From contig NZ_CP098480.1 of the NCBI RefSeq assembly GCF_023702715.1, positions 1,116,001 to 1,180,000 on the forward strand: a stretch of DNA of 64,000 bases, in the 5' to 3' direction. This DNA is from Acinetobacter sp. C32I (GTDB lineage: Bacteria > Pseudomonadota > Gammaproteobacteria > Pseudomonadales > Moraxellaceae). Positions 23,380 to 32,573 of this stretch are shown in pieces. A program made the translations under genes and the position numbers. The notes beneath the pieces were generated by a model. The model was given only the letters and a program-made list of their open reading frames with translations, searched no databases and was not told where the DNA came from. Numbering within the stretch: the stretch's first letter is position 1; each line of letters opens with the position of its first letter.

Positions 23380-24897
23380 ATGCCTTCTTTGATGTCAAAA
23401 CAAAGATTACATCATCATATTTGCTTAGGACTAACTACACTGCTAGTCAGCTCAGCATTAATTGGTTGTGGAAGTGGTGAAAGTAAAGCGAAAGTGGAAA
23501 CGACTCCTACAGTACAAGAGCCCAAACCAAAGAGTTTTAATATCAAAGCTGCAGTTGAAATGCGAGATGTTGTGCTAAAAATCTTCGACAACTTTGATAA
23601 CACATTAGTTTTGGAACAAAATTTAAGCACAACATCTGACATCAATATCACTTTACCACGTGTTCTAAATAAAGAGCGTTTATACCGTATCGAGATATCA
23701 ACAACTCCAAATTCGTTGGTTTTTGACTTTCAAAGTGGCCAATACCAAAATGTCTCTATGACATTACATAGTCTTGTAGAGGTCAATACCAGTAGCCTTA
23801 CACAAACGATTTATATCAATCCTAGCTCAGAAGCAATCTATCAACGTGCACTAGTTCGCTCTGGAACACTACCAACAGATATTAATATCAATCCTACAAA
23901 AGTGAGTGCATCTCAATTAAATCTCGCGACAGCAGATGTAAACTCAGCATTAGCAAACGCATTTTATCAATTAGATATTCCCAATTTAAATCCGTCTTAT
24001 CTTTTAAATGCTTTCTCTCCACAAGATGCGACTTTAAAATCAAATGTATATGTCAATACGTATCTCAGTTTTGGTTTTATTCAGCAGTGGGCAAATCTTT
24101 ATCCCAACAATACCTTTGTTGAGTTTACCAAGAACTTAGCAGTTGATTTAAAAGACGGCTATCTTGACGCCAAAAAATTACGCGGCGATCAAAGCACGCT
24201 CACTTCATTAGTGATTCCGACACCAGACAATATTGATTCATCTAAAAATAACCTGATATTTATTGCAGAAAATCAAAAGAATGCAAGAGATACCTTTGCT
24301 ACGACTTTAAAACAAGCTGTACTGCAACTGGCGGATAATTATCGTCAGGCTGCTTTAAACCCACAAGGTTACGCCTTACTGCAGCAAAAGTCCTATGCTG
24401 GAAATACGCCGATAAGTAATACAGCCAATGCCTTTCGGGTCATAGGTGCTGGCGACTATCGTCGTGCGGTTGGCTTCACTGATAGCACGGAAACATGTAA
24501 TGGTTCTCTTTATCCCTGCAAACAAGGCATTACTGGAATCAATATTGTTAGTGCGGGATTGCCTTCTGTTGAATATTTAATTGGCAATTACAAAGAGTCA
24601 TCTGGTAACTGTCAGCTGAATGTCCGTGGTGATGGCTGGTTAGAGCTCAGCAAAGATGGGCAAACTTTTAGCTCGAAACTGGACGGTGATAGTACTGATA
24701 ATTTATTACAGGTAGATAAGGTTAATGCTGAATACATATTAAATAGCAGCTCAACAGAACCAAATAACAGCACATTGCAATATAGTTTTATTCAAGTGAA
24801 AGTAAAAGCAAATCAGGTATTAAGTGCAAGCGCTGGTTTGGATAACCGCAAAGCACCAGATCAATTGCAAACAACGCAGTTACAGTGCAATTTCTAA
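23380..24897 (+). CDS. Large lipoprotein of unknown function
   Basis: About 505 residues with a lipoprotein signal: hydrophobic core LGLTTLLVSSALIG and a Cys in the IGCGSG lipobox. The mature protein begins with a low-complexity linker, then a beta-rich segment of roughly 100 residues (NIKAAVEMRDVVLKIFDN), a helical middle and a C-terminal beta-rich part with paired cysteines (ETCNGSLYPCK). I do not recognise the family. The ATG at 23380 has GGAG seven bases upstream; an earlier in-frame ATG at 23350 is less well placed. Monocistronic. Confidence 0.82.
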   Translation: MPSLMSKQRLHHHICLGLTTLLVSSALIGCGSGESKAKVETTPTVQEPKPKSFNIKAAVEMRDVVLKIFDNFDNTLVLEQNLSTTSDINITLPRVLNKERLYRIEISTTPNSLVFDFQSGQYQNVSMTLHSLVEVNTSSLTQTIYINPSSEAIYQRALVRSGTLPTDININPTKVSASQLNLATADVNSALANAFYQLDIPNLNPSYLLNAFSPQDATLKSNVYVNTYLSFGFIQQWANLYPNNTFVEFTKNLAVDLKDGYLDAKKLRGDQSTLTSLVIPTPDNIDSSKNNLIFIAENQKNARDTFATTLKQAVLQLADNYRQAALNPQGYALLQQKSYAGNTPISNTANAFRVIGAGDYRRAVGFTDSTETCNGSLYPCKQGITGINIVSAGLPSVEYLIGNYKESSGNCQLNVRGDGWLELSKDGQTFSSKLDGDSTDNLLQVDKVNAEYILNSSSTEPNNSTLQYSFIQVKVKANQVLSASAGLDNRKAPDQLQTTQLQCNF

Positions 24898-24912
24898 GAT
24901 TTAAGCCACACA

Positions 24913-24946
24913 TGTAAGCAATGGCACAGTGATGTCATTGCTTACA
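24913..24946 (+). terminator. Hairpin after the large lipoprotein gene
   Basis: Perfect 11-bp stem TGTAAGCAATG / CATTGCTTACA with a 12-base loop, 16 bases after the stop codon. It lacks a T-run, so it may protect the 3' end or be a weak or Rho-assisted terminator. Confidence 0.5.
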
Positions 24947-25094
24947 AAATGCGATTTTAGTATGAGAAAATAACCTGAGTATTGCTAAGCAATACAACAG
25001 ACTTTTTTTGTTTTTATAAAATATGTATTTGCCATCCTGATATTCAATAGCCACTGCTATACTCATAGCAAATCTATTTATTACTCCTGTTTTA

Positions 25095-25706
25095 ATGTCT
25101 TTAAAATATCAAATTCCAACTTTACTTGTTTATTCAAGACTACTCTTGGGTTTTCTCATTGTCATTGTGACCCTGCTACAACCTCAGTTCTTCCCGATCT
25201 ATACCGTGGTATTTTTAACGCTGGGACTTATCAGTGATATCTTTGATGGCATCATTGCAAGACATTTAGGTGTATCAAATGAAAAATTGCGTCGCTTAGA
25301 CTCCAATATTGATCAAATCTTCTTTATTTGTGCAATCGTATCAATTTACTTACAACAACCTGATTTTTTTCAACAATACATTTGGCCAATTCTGATTCTG
25401 ATTTTATTTGAAGTGGCGATTTATATGGTTAGCTGGATTAAGTTCCGTAAAGAAGTGGCCACTCATAGTATTGGTGCAAAAATTTGGACCTTATTTCTCT
25501 TTGCCTTATTGGTACAAGTGACACTCACAGGCCAAAGTCAAATTTTATTCTGGATTGTTTTTTGGCTGGGTATTCTGACGCGGACTGAGATCATCTCTAT
25601 TATTTTAGTACTCAAACAATGGCAAAATGATGTACCTAGTCTGAAACAGGCGTTCCGTATTCGCAAAGGCTTGCCGGCCCAGCAAAATCGTTTTTTTAAT
25701 GGCTAG
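25095..25706 (+). CDS. CDP-alcohol phosphatidyltransferase family membrane protein
   Basis: A 203-residue protein with about five membrane helices. The family motif lies near residue 50: SDIFDGIIARHLGVSNEK followed by LRRLDSNID. The canonical pattern is DGxxARx8GxxxDxxxD; all Asp and Arg positions are kept, but the central Gly is Leu. Such enzymes transfer a phosphoryl alcohol from CDP-diacylglycerol or CDP-alcohol in phospholipid synthesis; substrate cannot be told. Convergent with the YgjP-like gene, with a 6-base gap. Confidence 0.85.
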   Translation: MSLKYQIPTLLVYSRLLLGFLIVIVTLLQPQFFPIYTVVFLTLGLISDIFDGIIARHLGVSNEKLRRLDSNIDQIFFICAIVSIYLQQPDFFQQYIWPILILILFEVAIYMVSWIKFRKEVATHSIGAKIWTLFLFALLVQVTLTGQSQILFWIVFWLGILTRTEIISIILVLKQWQNDVPSLKQAFRIRKGLPAQQNRFFNG

Positions 25707-25712
25707 GTGATT

Positions 25713-26405
25713 TTATTTTTTATAATACCAATTGGGCAATTGTGTCTGTTTCAGCTGTTTTCGATGCTCAAGATAATGCGCATCGTGCTTTGCGACCTCA
25801 TTCCAGAATGCTGCACTATGATCAAAATGTTTGGTATGTACCAACTCATGTACACAAACAGATCGTACAATATGCGCAGGCATCAGCACCAATGCCGCAT
25901 TTAACATGATGTCGTGTTTGGAGCTACAACTCCCCCAGCGTGTTTTAGGTTTTCGGATACTACATTGCTGATACGGCAAACTGATGTGTTGACTCACTTG
26001 AGCCAAATATTCAGGTAAAAACTGCTTTGCATAGGCCAAAACTGCTGCTTGCAAAGCGTGTTCAGACTGTTCATCTCTTACCCAGATGATGTACTGATCA
26101 AAATCAAACTTAAAAATATGTCGTTGCCGTTGTTGAACAATTTTAAAAGGCTGTACATGGTGGAATAATATTAAAGATTCGGGAAATGCCGTAGTTTGAT
26201 TAAATTGCTGTTGTTGTTTAGCCCAAGTCTCAATCAACCATGGTTCTGATTGATGCAAAAATTGCTGAATCTGTCTTTTGCTGCAAAACAATGGAACTGT
26301 GAGGCGAATACCTGTTGGCTCAACACGCAAGCGCAAATTTCTTGCTCTTGCATGTCGAACAACTTTAATTTCAGGTAACAGTGTTTCTAATGAAACTAAT
26401 TGCAT
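25713..26405 (-). CDS. YgjP-like (DUF45/M48-type) metallopeptidase
   Basis: A 230-residue protein. VHELVHTKHFDHSAAFW near residue 190 holds the HExxH zinc site followed by a downstream His, as in the YgjP/SprT-like predicted metalloproteases. TRWGSCSSKHDIMLN, the family-wide segment preceding it, is present. The N-terminal half is beta-rich. Its start overlaps the rpiA stop by one base, giving translational coupling. Physiological substrate unknown. Confidence 0.9.
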   Translation of the reverse strand: MQLVSLETLLPEIKVVRHARARNLRLRVEPTGIRLTVPLFCSKRQIQQFLHQSEPWLIETWAKQQQQFNQTTAFPESLILFHHVQPFKIVQQRQRHIFKFDFDQYIIWVRDEQSEHALQAAVLAYAKQFLPEYLAQVSQHISLPYQQCSIRKPKTRWGSCSSKHDIMLNAALVLMPAHIVRSVCVHELVHTKHFDHSAAFWNEVAKHDAHYLEHRKQLKQTQLPNWYYKK

Positions 26406-27076
26406 TATTGTGCTGTACGCTCTTCGATACCACTGTCAGTTGCAACAACCGCAATCGTCGCTGGATTCAATGCAAAAATACCATTGGTCACTACACCTGG
26501 GATATTATTCAGCGTTCTTTCCAATTCAAGTGCATTTAAAATATTAAGATTAAAAACATCTAAAATGACATTACCGTTGTCAGTGACCACACCTTCACGA
26601 TAAACAGGATCACCACCTAAGGCAACAATCTTACGGGCAACTGCAGAACGCGCCATTGGAATCACTTCAACAGGGAGTGGAAAATCACGCCCTAACTGAT
26701 CTACCCATTTTGAATCATCCACGATACATACAAATTTCTTTGCAATAGACGCCACAATTTTTTCACGGGTTAATGCCGCACCACCACCTTTGATCATATG
26801 CATATGGCGGTCAATTTCATCAGCGCCATCGACATAGGCATCTAATCCACCGACCGAGTTCATATCAACCACTTCAATCCCGAGCTTTTGTAAACGCTCT
26901 GCGGTTGCATTTGAACTTGCGACTGCCGCTTCTAATTGCAATTCAGGTAATAAATCAATTAAAAAATTAACGGTACTGCCTGTTCCTACGCCCAAAATGC
27001 CGCCTTTAGGCAAATGTTTCAAAGCTGCTTTCGCTGCAGCTTGTTTCTTTTCATTTTGGCTTGCATATAGACTCAT
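26405..27076 (-). CDS. rpiA: Ribose-5-phosphate isomerase A
   Basis: A 223-residue enzyme of the pentose phosphate pathway interconverting ribose 5-phosphate and ribulose 5-phosphate. [15 protein letters not shown], the phosphate-binding loop, VDGADEID and the catalytic-base segment [16 protein letters not shown] are present. I take the ATG at 27076 rather than a TTG four codons upstream; the resulting length fits the family (219 in E. coli). Divergent from ilvA. Confidence 0.97.
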   Translation of the reverse strand: MSLYASQNEKKQAAAKAALKHLPKGGILGVGTGSTVNFLIDLLPELQLEAAVASSNATAERLQKLGIEVVDMNSVGGLDAYVDGADEIDRHMHMIKGGGAALTREKIVASIAKKFVCIVDDSKWVDQLGRDFPLPVEVIPMARSAVARKIVALGGDPVYREGVVTDNGNVILDVFNLNILNALELERTLNNIPGVVTNGIFALNPATIAVVATDSGIEERTAQ

Positions 27077-27180
27077 GACTTCACTCAACTATTTTGACAT
27101 TTGCTGCAAGAAAACAGCGCAAATGCACAGGGGTTTGCTACAATGATTGTCTATTTTAAACTGTTATAGGGAAGAAGAAC

Positions 27181-28719
27181 ATGCTGTCTCGTGTGGTACG
27201 ACAAATTTTACAAGCAACGGTTTACGATGTTGCGATTGAAACACCGCTTGAAGCAGCCCCACGAATTAGTCACAAAATTAATAATAACATTCGATTTAAA
27301 CGTGAAGATTTACAACCCGTTTTCTCTTTCAAGCTACGTGGTGCTTATAACCGCATTAGCCAATTGCCCAAAGACCAACTGGAACGTGGTGTAATTTGCG
27401 CATCTGCTGGCAACCATGCTCAAGGTGTTGCACTATCTGGAAAAAAATTAGGCATTCATGCCATTATTGTCATGCCAAGCACCACACCTGATATTAAAGT
27501 ACAGGCCGTAAAAAGCTTAGGTGGTCAAGTCGTGTTACATGGCGATAGTTTCGATGTTGCCAACAAATATGCAAAACAGCGTGCCGAAGATGAAGGCTTG
27601 GTATTTATCCCGCCTTATGACGATGAACTGGTCATTGCAGGTCAAGGAACCATCGCGAACGAATTATTACGCCAGTGGCGTGATGTTGAATACGTCTTTG
27701 TTGCTGTTGGTGGTGGCGGTCTCATTGCAGGTGTTGCAGCCTACTTAGGTGAAGTTGCACCGCACGTTAAAGTGATTGGTGTTGAATACGAAGAATCTGC
27801 CTGCTTAAAAGCAGCACTTGAAACCAATGAACGTGTGATTTTGCCACATGTAGGGCTATTTGCTGACGGTACCGCAGTGGCACAAATTGGTGAGTTACCT
27901 TTCGATATTATCCGCCTACGCAAATCAGATAACTCTGGCCCAATCGTCGACCCTGACATTGTCACCGTCAATACCGATGAAATCTGTGCCGCAATTAAAG
28001 ATACCTTTGATGAAAATCGCAGCATTGTTGAACCATCAGGTGCAATGGCTTTGGCGGGTATCAAGAAATATGTTGCAGAGCACCAACTGACTGGCAAAAA
28101 CATGGTCTCAATTGTTTGTGGTGCTAACATGAACTTTGACCGTTTACGCTATATTGCAGAACGCACTGAGTTGGGTGAACGTCGTGAAGCGATCTATGCG
28201 GTAACAATTCCTGAGCAAAAAGGTGCCTTCCTGCATTTTTGCCGTGCTCTACAAGGTCGCAACATCACTGAATTTAACTACCGTGCCAGTGATAGTAATC
28301 TCGCTCAAGTCTTTGTCGGGATTAGCCTCAAAGGCGGTGAAACTGAACGTCATGAAATTCATGAGATGTTAAAGCAACAATATGAAGTAGATGACCTGTC
28401 TGATGATGAGGTTGCGAAACTGCATATTCGTTATTTGATTGGCGGGCATGCCAATATTGAACATGAGCGTTTATTCCGCGTTGAGTTTCCAGAACGCCCA
28501 GGCGCCCTGTTAACCTTCTTGGAGCGTTTAGGCCCAACCCATAACATCACCTTGTTCCATTATCGTAACCACGGCGCAGCTGAAGGTCGTGTTTTGGTTG
28601 GCCTACAAGCAACTGATGCCAAACAAAACCCTGACGGTCTCGTGGAAACATTGGAAAAAATCACTTATCCATATGCTGAAATTACCGATAATATTGGTTA
28701 CCAACGTTTTCTTAAATAA
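27181..28719 (+). CDS. ilvA: Threonine ammonia-lyase, biosynthetic
   Basis: A 512-residue PLP enzyme converting threonine to 2-oxobutanoate, the entry to isoleucine synthesis. The catalytic Lys is residue 51 (VFSFKLRGAYNR); the phosphate-binding VGGGGL lies near residue 178. Two ACT-like regulatory domains (about residues 325-400 and 420-500) mark the feedback-regulated biosynthetic type rather than the short catabolic TdcB. The ATG follows GGGAAGAAG. An intrinsic terminator follows 15 bases after the stop. Confidence 0.97.
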   Translation: MLSRVVRQILQATVYDVAIETPLEAAPRISHKINNNIRFKREDLQPVFSFKLRGAYNRISQLPKDQLERGVICASAGNHAQGVALSGKKLGIHAIIVMPSTTPDIKVQAVKSLGGQVVLHGDSFDVANKYAKQRAEDEGLVFIPPYDDELVIAGQGTIANELLRQWRDVEYVFVAVGGGGLIAGVAAYLGEVAPHVKVIGVEYEESACLKAALETNERVILPHVGLFADGTAVAQIGELPFDIIRLRKSDNSGPIVDPDIVTVNTDEICAAIKDTFDENRSIVEPSGAMALAGIKKYVAEHQLTGKNMVSIVCGANMNFDRLRYIAERTELGERREAIYAVTIPEQKGAFLHFCRALQGRNITEFNYRASDSNLAQVFVGISLKGGETERHEIHEMLKQQYEVDDLSDDEVAKLHIRYLIGGHANIEHERLFRVEFPERPGALLTFLERLGPTHNITLFHYRNHGAAEGRVLVGLQATDAKQNPDGLVETLEKITYPYAEITDNIGYQRFLK

Positions 28720-28734
28720 CAAAAGCAATCCGAT

Positions 28735-28763
28735 AAAGCCGACATGATGTCGGCTTTATTTTT
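28735..28763 (+). terminator. Terminator of ilvA
   Basis: AAAGCCGAC / GTCGGCTTT stem with a 5-base loop, followed by ATTTTT. Confidence 0.92.
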
Positions 28764-28875
28764 GTTCAATGTTTAAGTCATCTATGTCAGTAACAAACAA
28801 AATCATTACAAATAGAAAAGCATTCCATCTTAAAATGGATAAAAAGACATTTTTATCATTTAGTTAAGGACAGTT

Positions 28876-29526
28876 ATGGCACAGTTTGCAGTCATTGGTT
28901 TGGGGAGTTTTGGGGCAACTGTTGCATTGGAGCTGACCAAACTGAATCATGATGTCATTGGCATTGATACTATCAAACGCAATGTCGAAAGTCTTGCAGA
29001 TCGCATTACCCATGCTGTGATTGCGGATGCTACCGATGAACATGTTTTAGAAGAACTCAATATCCAAAATTGTGATGCTGTCGTGGTTGCCATTGGTGAA
29101 GATATTGAAGCCAGTATTCTCTGTGTTTTAAACCTCAAGAATCTTGGTGTGGAAAAAATCTTGGTTAAAGCCAAGACCAAAGCACATCACACCATTCTCT
29201 CCCATTTAAATGTCAGTAAGATTATCCATCCTGAAGAAGATATGGGGGTTCGCGTTGCCCAAGCTCTCAATTATCCGATGGTAAGCCGTTATATGGCTTT
29301 AGATGATGATCATTACATCGTTAAAGTTCCAGTCAACGACAAACTCAACAATGTAAATTTATCTGGCATATTAAAACAAGAACCGAATATCAAGCTGCTG
29401 CTACTGAAACGAGATCAACAGATTCACTATGAAACAGATGCAAACTTTACCTTGCAAACGGGTGATGTCCTGATTTTAGAAGGTTCACTCAGCCATCTAA
29501 GAAAACTTTCAGGATGTTTCGCATAA
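28876..29526 (+). CDS. ktrA: KtrA-type potassium uptake regulatory subunit
   Basis: A 216-residue cytosolic RCK protein. The N-terminal nucleotide-binding Rossmann fold starts AVIGLGSFGATVALEL with the acidic end of strand 2 at IDTIKRN; the RCK-C domain covers residues 135-216. It gates the partner channel in response to ATP/ADP or similar ligands. The channel gene starts one base after its stop. Good ribosome site (AAGGA). Confidence 0.93.
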   Translation: MAQFAVIGLGSFGATVALELTKLNHDVIGIDTIKRNVESLADRITHAVIADATDEHVLEELNIQNCDAVVVAIGEDIEASILCVLNLKNLGVEKILVKAKTKAHHTILSHLNVSKIIHPEEDMGVRVAQALNYPMVSRYMALDDDHYIVKVPVNDKLNNVNLSGILKQEPNIKLLLLKRDQQIHYETDANFTLQTGDVLILEGSLSHLRKLSGCFA

Positions 29527-29527
29527 T

Positions 29528-30865
29528 ATGGCATTTAAAATAAACCCCCAAAAGACATTTAACCTGAGCCCACCTTCTTTACTCGCGATTGGGTTTCTTA
29601 GTTTTATTATTATTGGCACCATATTACTCAAACTTCCCATCGCAAATAAAGGCAATGTCAGTTGGATGGATGCCTTGTTTACAGCCACCTCGGCTGTGAC
29701 CATTACAGGCTTATCGGTGGTCAATCTGAATGACTCCTTCAATCATTTCGGGCAGTTTATTATTCTTTTGCTGATTCAATCTGGTGGCTTGGGTTTCATG
29801 ACCTTTGCGATCTTGGCCGCCTTAAGTCTTGCGCCGAAACTGGGGCTAAAACAGCAAATGATGGCACAAGACAGTTTGGGTCAAACCAGTCTTTCCAAAG
29901 TCACCTTTGTTGCCAAAGGCGTCGTGTTATATACCCTATTTTTTGAGCTGATTGGGGTCATTATCCTGACAGCCTCTTTTGCGCCCATGTATGGTTTTGC
30001 TCGGGGACTTTATTATGCGGTGTTCTATAGTGTTTCGGCCTTTAACAACGCGGGTTTTTCCTTATTTGATAACAGTCTGATTAACTTTCAAAGTCACTAT
30101 GTGATTTGCCTCACCATCAGTATTTTATATACCTTAGGCGGAATCGGCTTTTTGGTCTTGATAGATGTAAAACAAAATAAACGCTGGAGCAAACTCACCC
30201 CAAACAGCAAACTGATCCTGAGTACCATCGCAATTTTAAACCTTGTCGCTTTTGTACTGATCTGGCTTTTAGAGTCCAACAATCCACTCACCCTGGGCTC
30301 AATGGGCTTAGGTGAACAAGCCATGAATGCATGGTTTCAAGCCACCGTCCCGCGCTCTTCGGGCTTTAATACCATTGACACAGGTTCAATGGAACATAGT
30401 ACGGCGTTATTGACGATGTTACTCATGTTTATTGGTGGTGGTTCTCTCAGTACAGCTGGCGGTATTAAAGTCGGTACATTTGTGATTTTACTGCTCTGCG
30501 TGATTTCCTTTTTACGACGTAATGAAGAAATCCGTATTTTTAACCATTCAGTGTCACAAGAAACCACCTATAAAGCACTCGCTGTAACCGCGATTACAGG
30601 CATGTTGGTTTTTGTCGGATGCTTTATTATTTTCCTACTTGAACCTAAATTAGATGTACTCGACTTAATGTTTGAAGTGGTCTCTGCCGCATGTACTGTA
30701 GGCCTGTCACGAGGTGCGACAGGACAGTTGCATGACGGCAGTTTATTTGTACTTAGCTTGCTGATGTTTACGGGACGATTGGGGCCGTTAACACTGGCCT
30801 ATCTGATTGCAACACCGAAAAAGAGCCGCTTAAAACATGCCAATGCCAATATTCAGATCGGCTAA
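29528..30865 (+). CDS. ktrB: KtrB/TrkH-family potassium transporter
   Basis: A 445-residue integral membrane protein with four repeated membrane-pore-membrane units. Selectivity-filter glycines are visible in TSAVTITGLSVV, SAFNNAGFSLF, SGFNTIDTG and SAACTVGLSRG. Length and the adjacent KtrA-type subunit favour KtrB over TrkH. It imports potassium (often coupled to sodium) across the inner membrane. The stop overlaps the end of the convergent C39-like gene by 4 bases. Confidence 0.94.
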   Translation: MAFKINPQKTFNLSPPSLLAIGFLSFIIIGTILLKLPIANKGNVSWMDALFTATSAVTITGLSVVNLNDSFNHFGQFIILLLIQSGGLGFMTFAILAALSLAPKLGLKQQMMAQDSLGQTSLSKVTFVAKGVVLYTLFFELIGVIILTASFAPMYGFARGLYYAVFYSVSAFNNAGFSLFDNSLINFQSHYVICLTISILYTLGGIGFLVLIDVKQNKRWSKLTPNSKLILSTIAILNLVAFVLIWLLESNNPLTLGSMGLGEQAMNAWFQATVPRSSGFNTIDTGSMEHSTALLTMLLMFIGGGSLSTAGGIKVGTFVILLLCVISFLRRNEEIRIFNHSVSQETTYKALAVTAITGMLVFVGCFIIFLLEPKLDVLDLMFEVVSAACTVGLSRGATGQLHDGSLFVLSLLMFTGRLGPLTLAYLIATPKKSRLKHANANIQIG

Positions 30866-31380
30866 TGCTCTAGTGGTTGCTCAATCACAATCACTTGCTG
30901 ACAGATTCCATCTGCTTGGCGTTGTTGTTCAAATACCGTTTTAGACATCACATCGAAATGATCACAGAAACTAATTTCTTGAGGATCAATGGAGTAAACC
31001 AAGGATTGGTTTCCCATCCCTTGTAATGTGTCATAAAACACAATGACAAACTGACCACGTTCAAACGCCTGCTGGATCGCTGAGTAGCTTAACGCGGCTT
31101 GAATTGGAATTTGCAGGCGTTGTGCTTCCAGATAACTTTGTTGCTCTTTTGCCTCAATATTCGGATCAGGCGCCGTATAAAACGACACTTCAAAACCTAA
31201 TTTTTTCAGTGCCACAGCCAAAGCAATGGTATATGTCCCATCTTCTCGGTTATGGCCTGACAAGCGAATCAAATCAGCAATATCAACATGGGTATGATAT
31301 TGCTTGACGATTAACCAGAGTGCAAAGACACCACCATTTGCTTCAAGCTGCAATAAGGACTCTGGAATATTTAAACTCAT
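30862..31380 (-). CDS. C39-like (papain-fold) peptidase domain protein, probable loss of catalytic Cys
   Basis: A 172-residue protein built like the peptidase C39 fold: N-terminal helix EANGGVFALWLIVKQYH, then DIADLIRLSGHNREDGTY, a middle VSFYT strand, QAFERGQFVIVFYD, and a late SIDPQEISFCDHFDVMS. In active C39 or papain-like domains the first helix starts with CG; here the aligned position is Gly (NGG), so the nucleophile seems missing. It may be a binding-only homologue. It is followed in operon direction by nothing and preceded by pldA at zero spacing. Confidence 0.7.
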   Translation of the reverse strand: MSLNIPESLLQLEANGGVFALWLIVKQYHTHVDIADLIRLSGHNREDGTYTIALAVALKKLGFEVSFYTAPDPNIEAKEQQSYLEAQRLQIPIQAALSYSAIQQAFERGQFVIVFYDTLQGMGNQSLVYSIDPQEISFCDHFDVMSKTVFEQQRQADGICQQVIVIEQPLEH

Positions 31381-32550
31381 TTAATACCAGTTCATTAAAG
31401 ATACGCCCAAACCAACATAGGTCGCTCGGTGGTTATAATCAATCAAACTCTCGCCATAGCCATCAAATACTTGGAAGTGACCACGTAATTTATCTTTAAT
31501 AGGGAAAGCCCAGTCAAACTGAACCGCACCATGTGAGCGATCGCCACCTTTTAATGAATGACGCAACATTAAAGAAAAATCATTATTCCCTTTACGGTAA
31601 AATGCGGTTAAATCACCACGACCGATATAATCCTTAATGTCTGGGTTATTATCATCTTTGGCATCTTCTTCAACACGGTACCAAGGACGCAGCATCAGTG
31701 CGAAGTTGTCTTTTTCAAAACCAAGATTGAAAATCACACGGTTCCAACTACGCGATAATGGATCTGAACGACCATTGGATTGATGGTTCAGGGTCACCCC
31801 AAGCAAACGTGCATTTAGACCTAGAATTTCATAATTGGTTCTAAACATCAAACTTGCTTCAGGCTCATAATTGGTCTCACGGAATGGTCGTGATTCTTCA
31901 GAGTTATACACCTGCCAGCGCGAAGATTGGGTGTAGCCCAACCAGAGATCACCATTATTACCAAAGATATTTTCCCAAGCTTTGGTTTTAAATGAAAGCT
32001 GAAACTTTGCTTCGCTCGAAGTCAACTCTTGCTTATCTTTGACGGTATTTTCAGGATTCGGGCTGCTTGGAAATTCATTTTTATCACTGGTCCAGAATAC
32101 AGGTAACAGATAGACTGGTTGATAGGCACGAATATTCCATACCCCCAATTTACTTTCTTCCGACAATTCCCAACGGCGATCAAGTAACGAGACATTCGGA
32201 TCAAATTTTGGCGCAGCGCCTAATATATGTAAATCACTGACCTTTTGTACCACTTTATCTTTTAAAGACTCAGGTTTAGCTGGTTCATTCTCCTCTACTG
32301 CAGGCATAGCGGCTGCAACCATAGGTGCGGCATCGGTCTGAGCTTGAGTTGGAATAATGGTCGGCGCTTTAAACAGGCGGTCATAACAAGCCAGACGTTC
32401 AGCATTTGCTGCCAAGGCCACACAGGCATCAACGGTTGCAGGACTTGTAGGTGCTGTTGATTCAGCATGTGACAACGATGTCGTTAAAGAACCAAGTATC
32501 GCAAGGATACTCAGCTCCAAATGACTACGTTCAAAAGATTTGAACGCCAT
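31381..32550 (-). CDS. pldA: Outer membrane phospholipase A
   Basis: A 389-residue protein with a signal peptide (cleavage near SHA at about residue 29), a roughly 90-residue N-terminal extension containing two Cys, and a 12-strand beta-barrel domain. HQSNGRSDPLSRSWNR places the catalytic His at residue 256 and Ser at 258, as in OMPLA; the barrel ends in an aromatic residue (MNWY). It hydrolyses acyl ester bonds of phospholipids in the outer leaflet. It lies 23 bases after the M16 protease gene. Confidence 0.94.
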   Translation of the reverse strand: MAFKSFERSHLELSILAILGSLTTSLSHAESTAPTSPATVDACVALAANAERLACYDRLFKAPTIIPTQAQTDAAPMVAAAMPAVEENEPAKPESLKDKVVQKVSDLHILGAAPKFDPNVSLLDRRWELSEESKLGVWNIRAYQPVYLLPVFWTSDKNEFPSSPNPENTVKDKQELTSSEAKFQLSFKTKAWENIFGNNGDLWLGYTQSSRWQVYNSEESRPFRETNYEPEASLMFRTNYEILGLNARLLGVTLNHQSNGRSDPLSRSWNRVIFNLGFEKDNFALMLRPWYRVEEDAKDDNNPDIKDYIGRGDLTAFYRKGNNDFSLMLRHSLKGGDRSHGAVQFDWAFPIKDKLRGHFQVFDGYGESLIDYNHRATYVGLGVSLMNWY

Positions 32551-32573
32551 AGATTTCTCCGATTTTTATTTTA

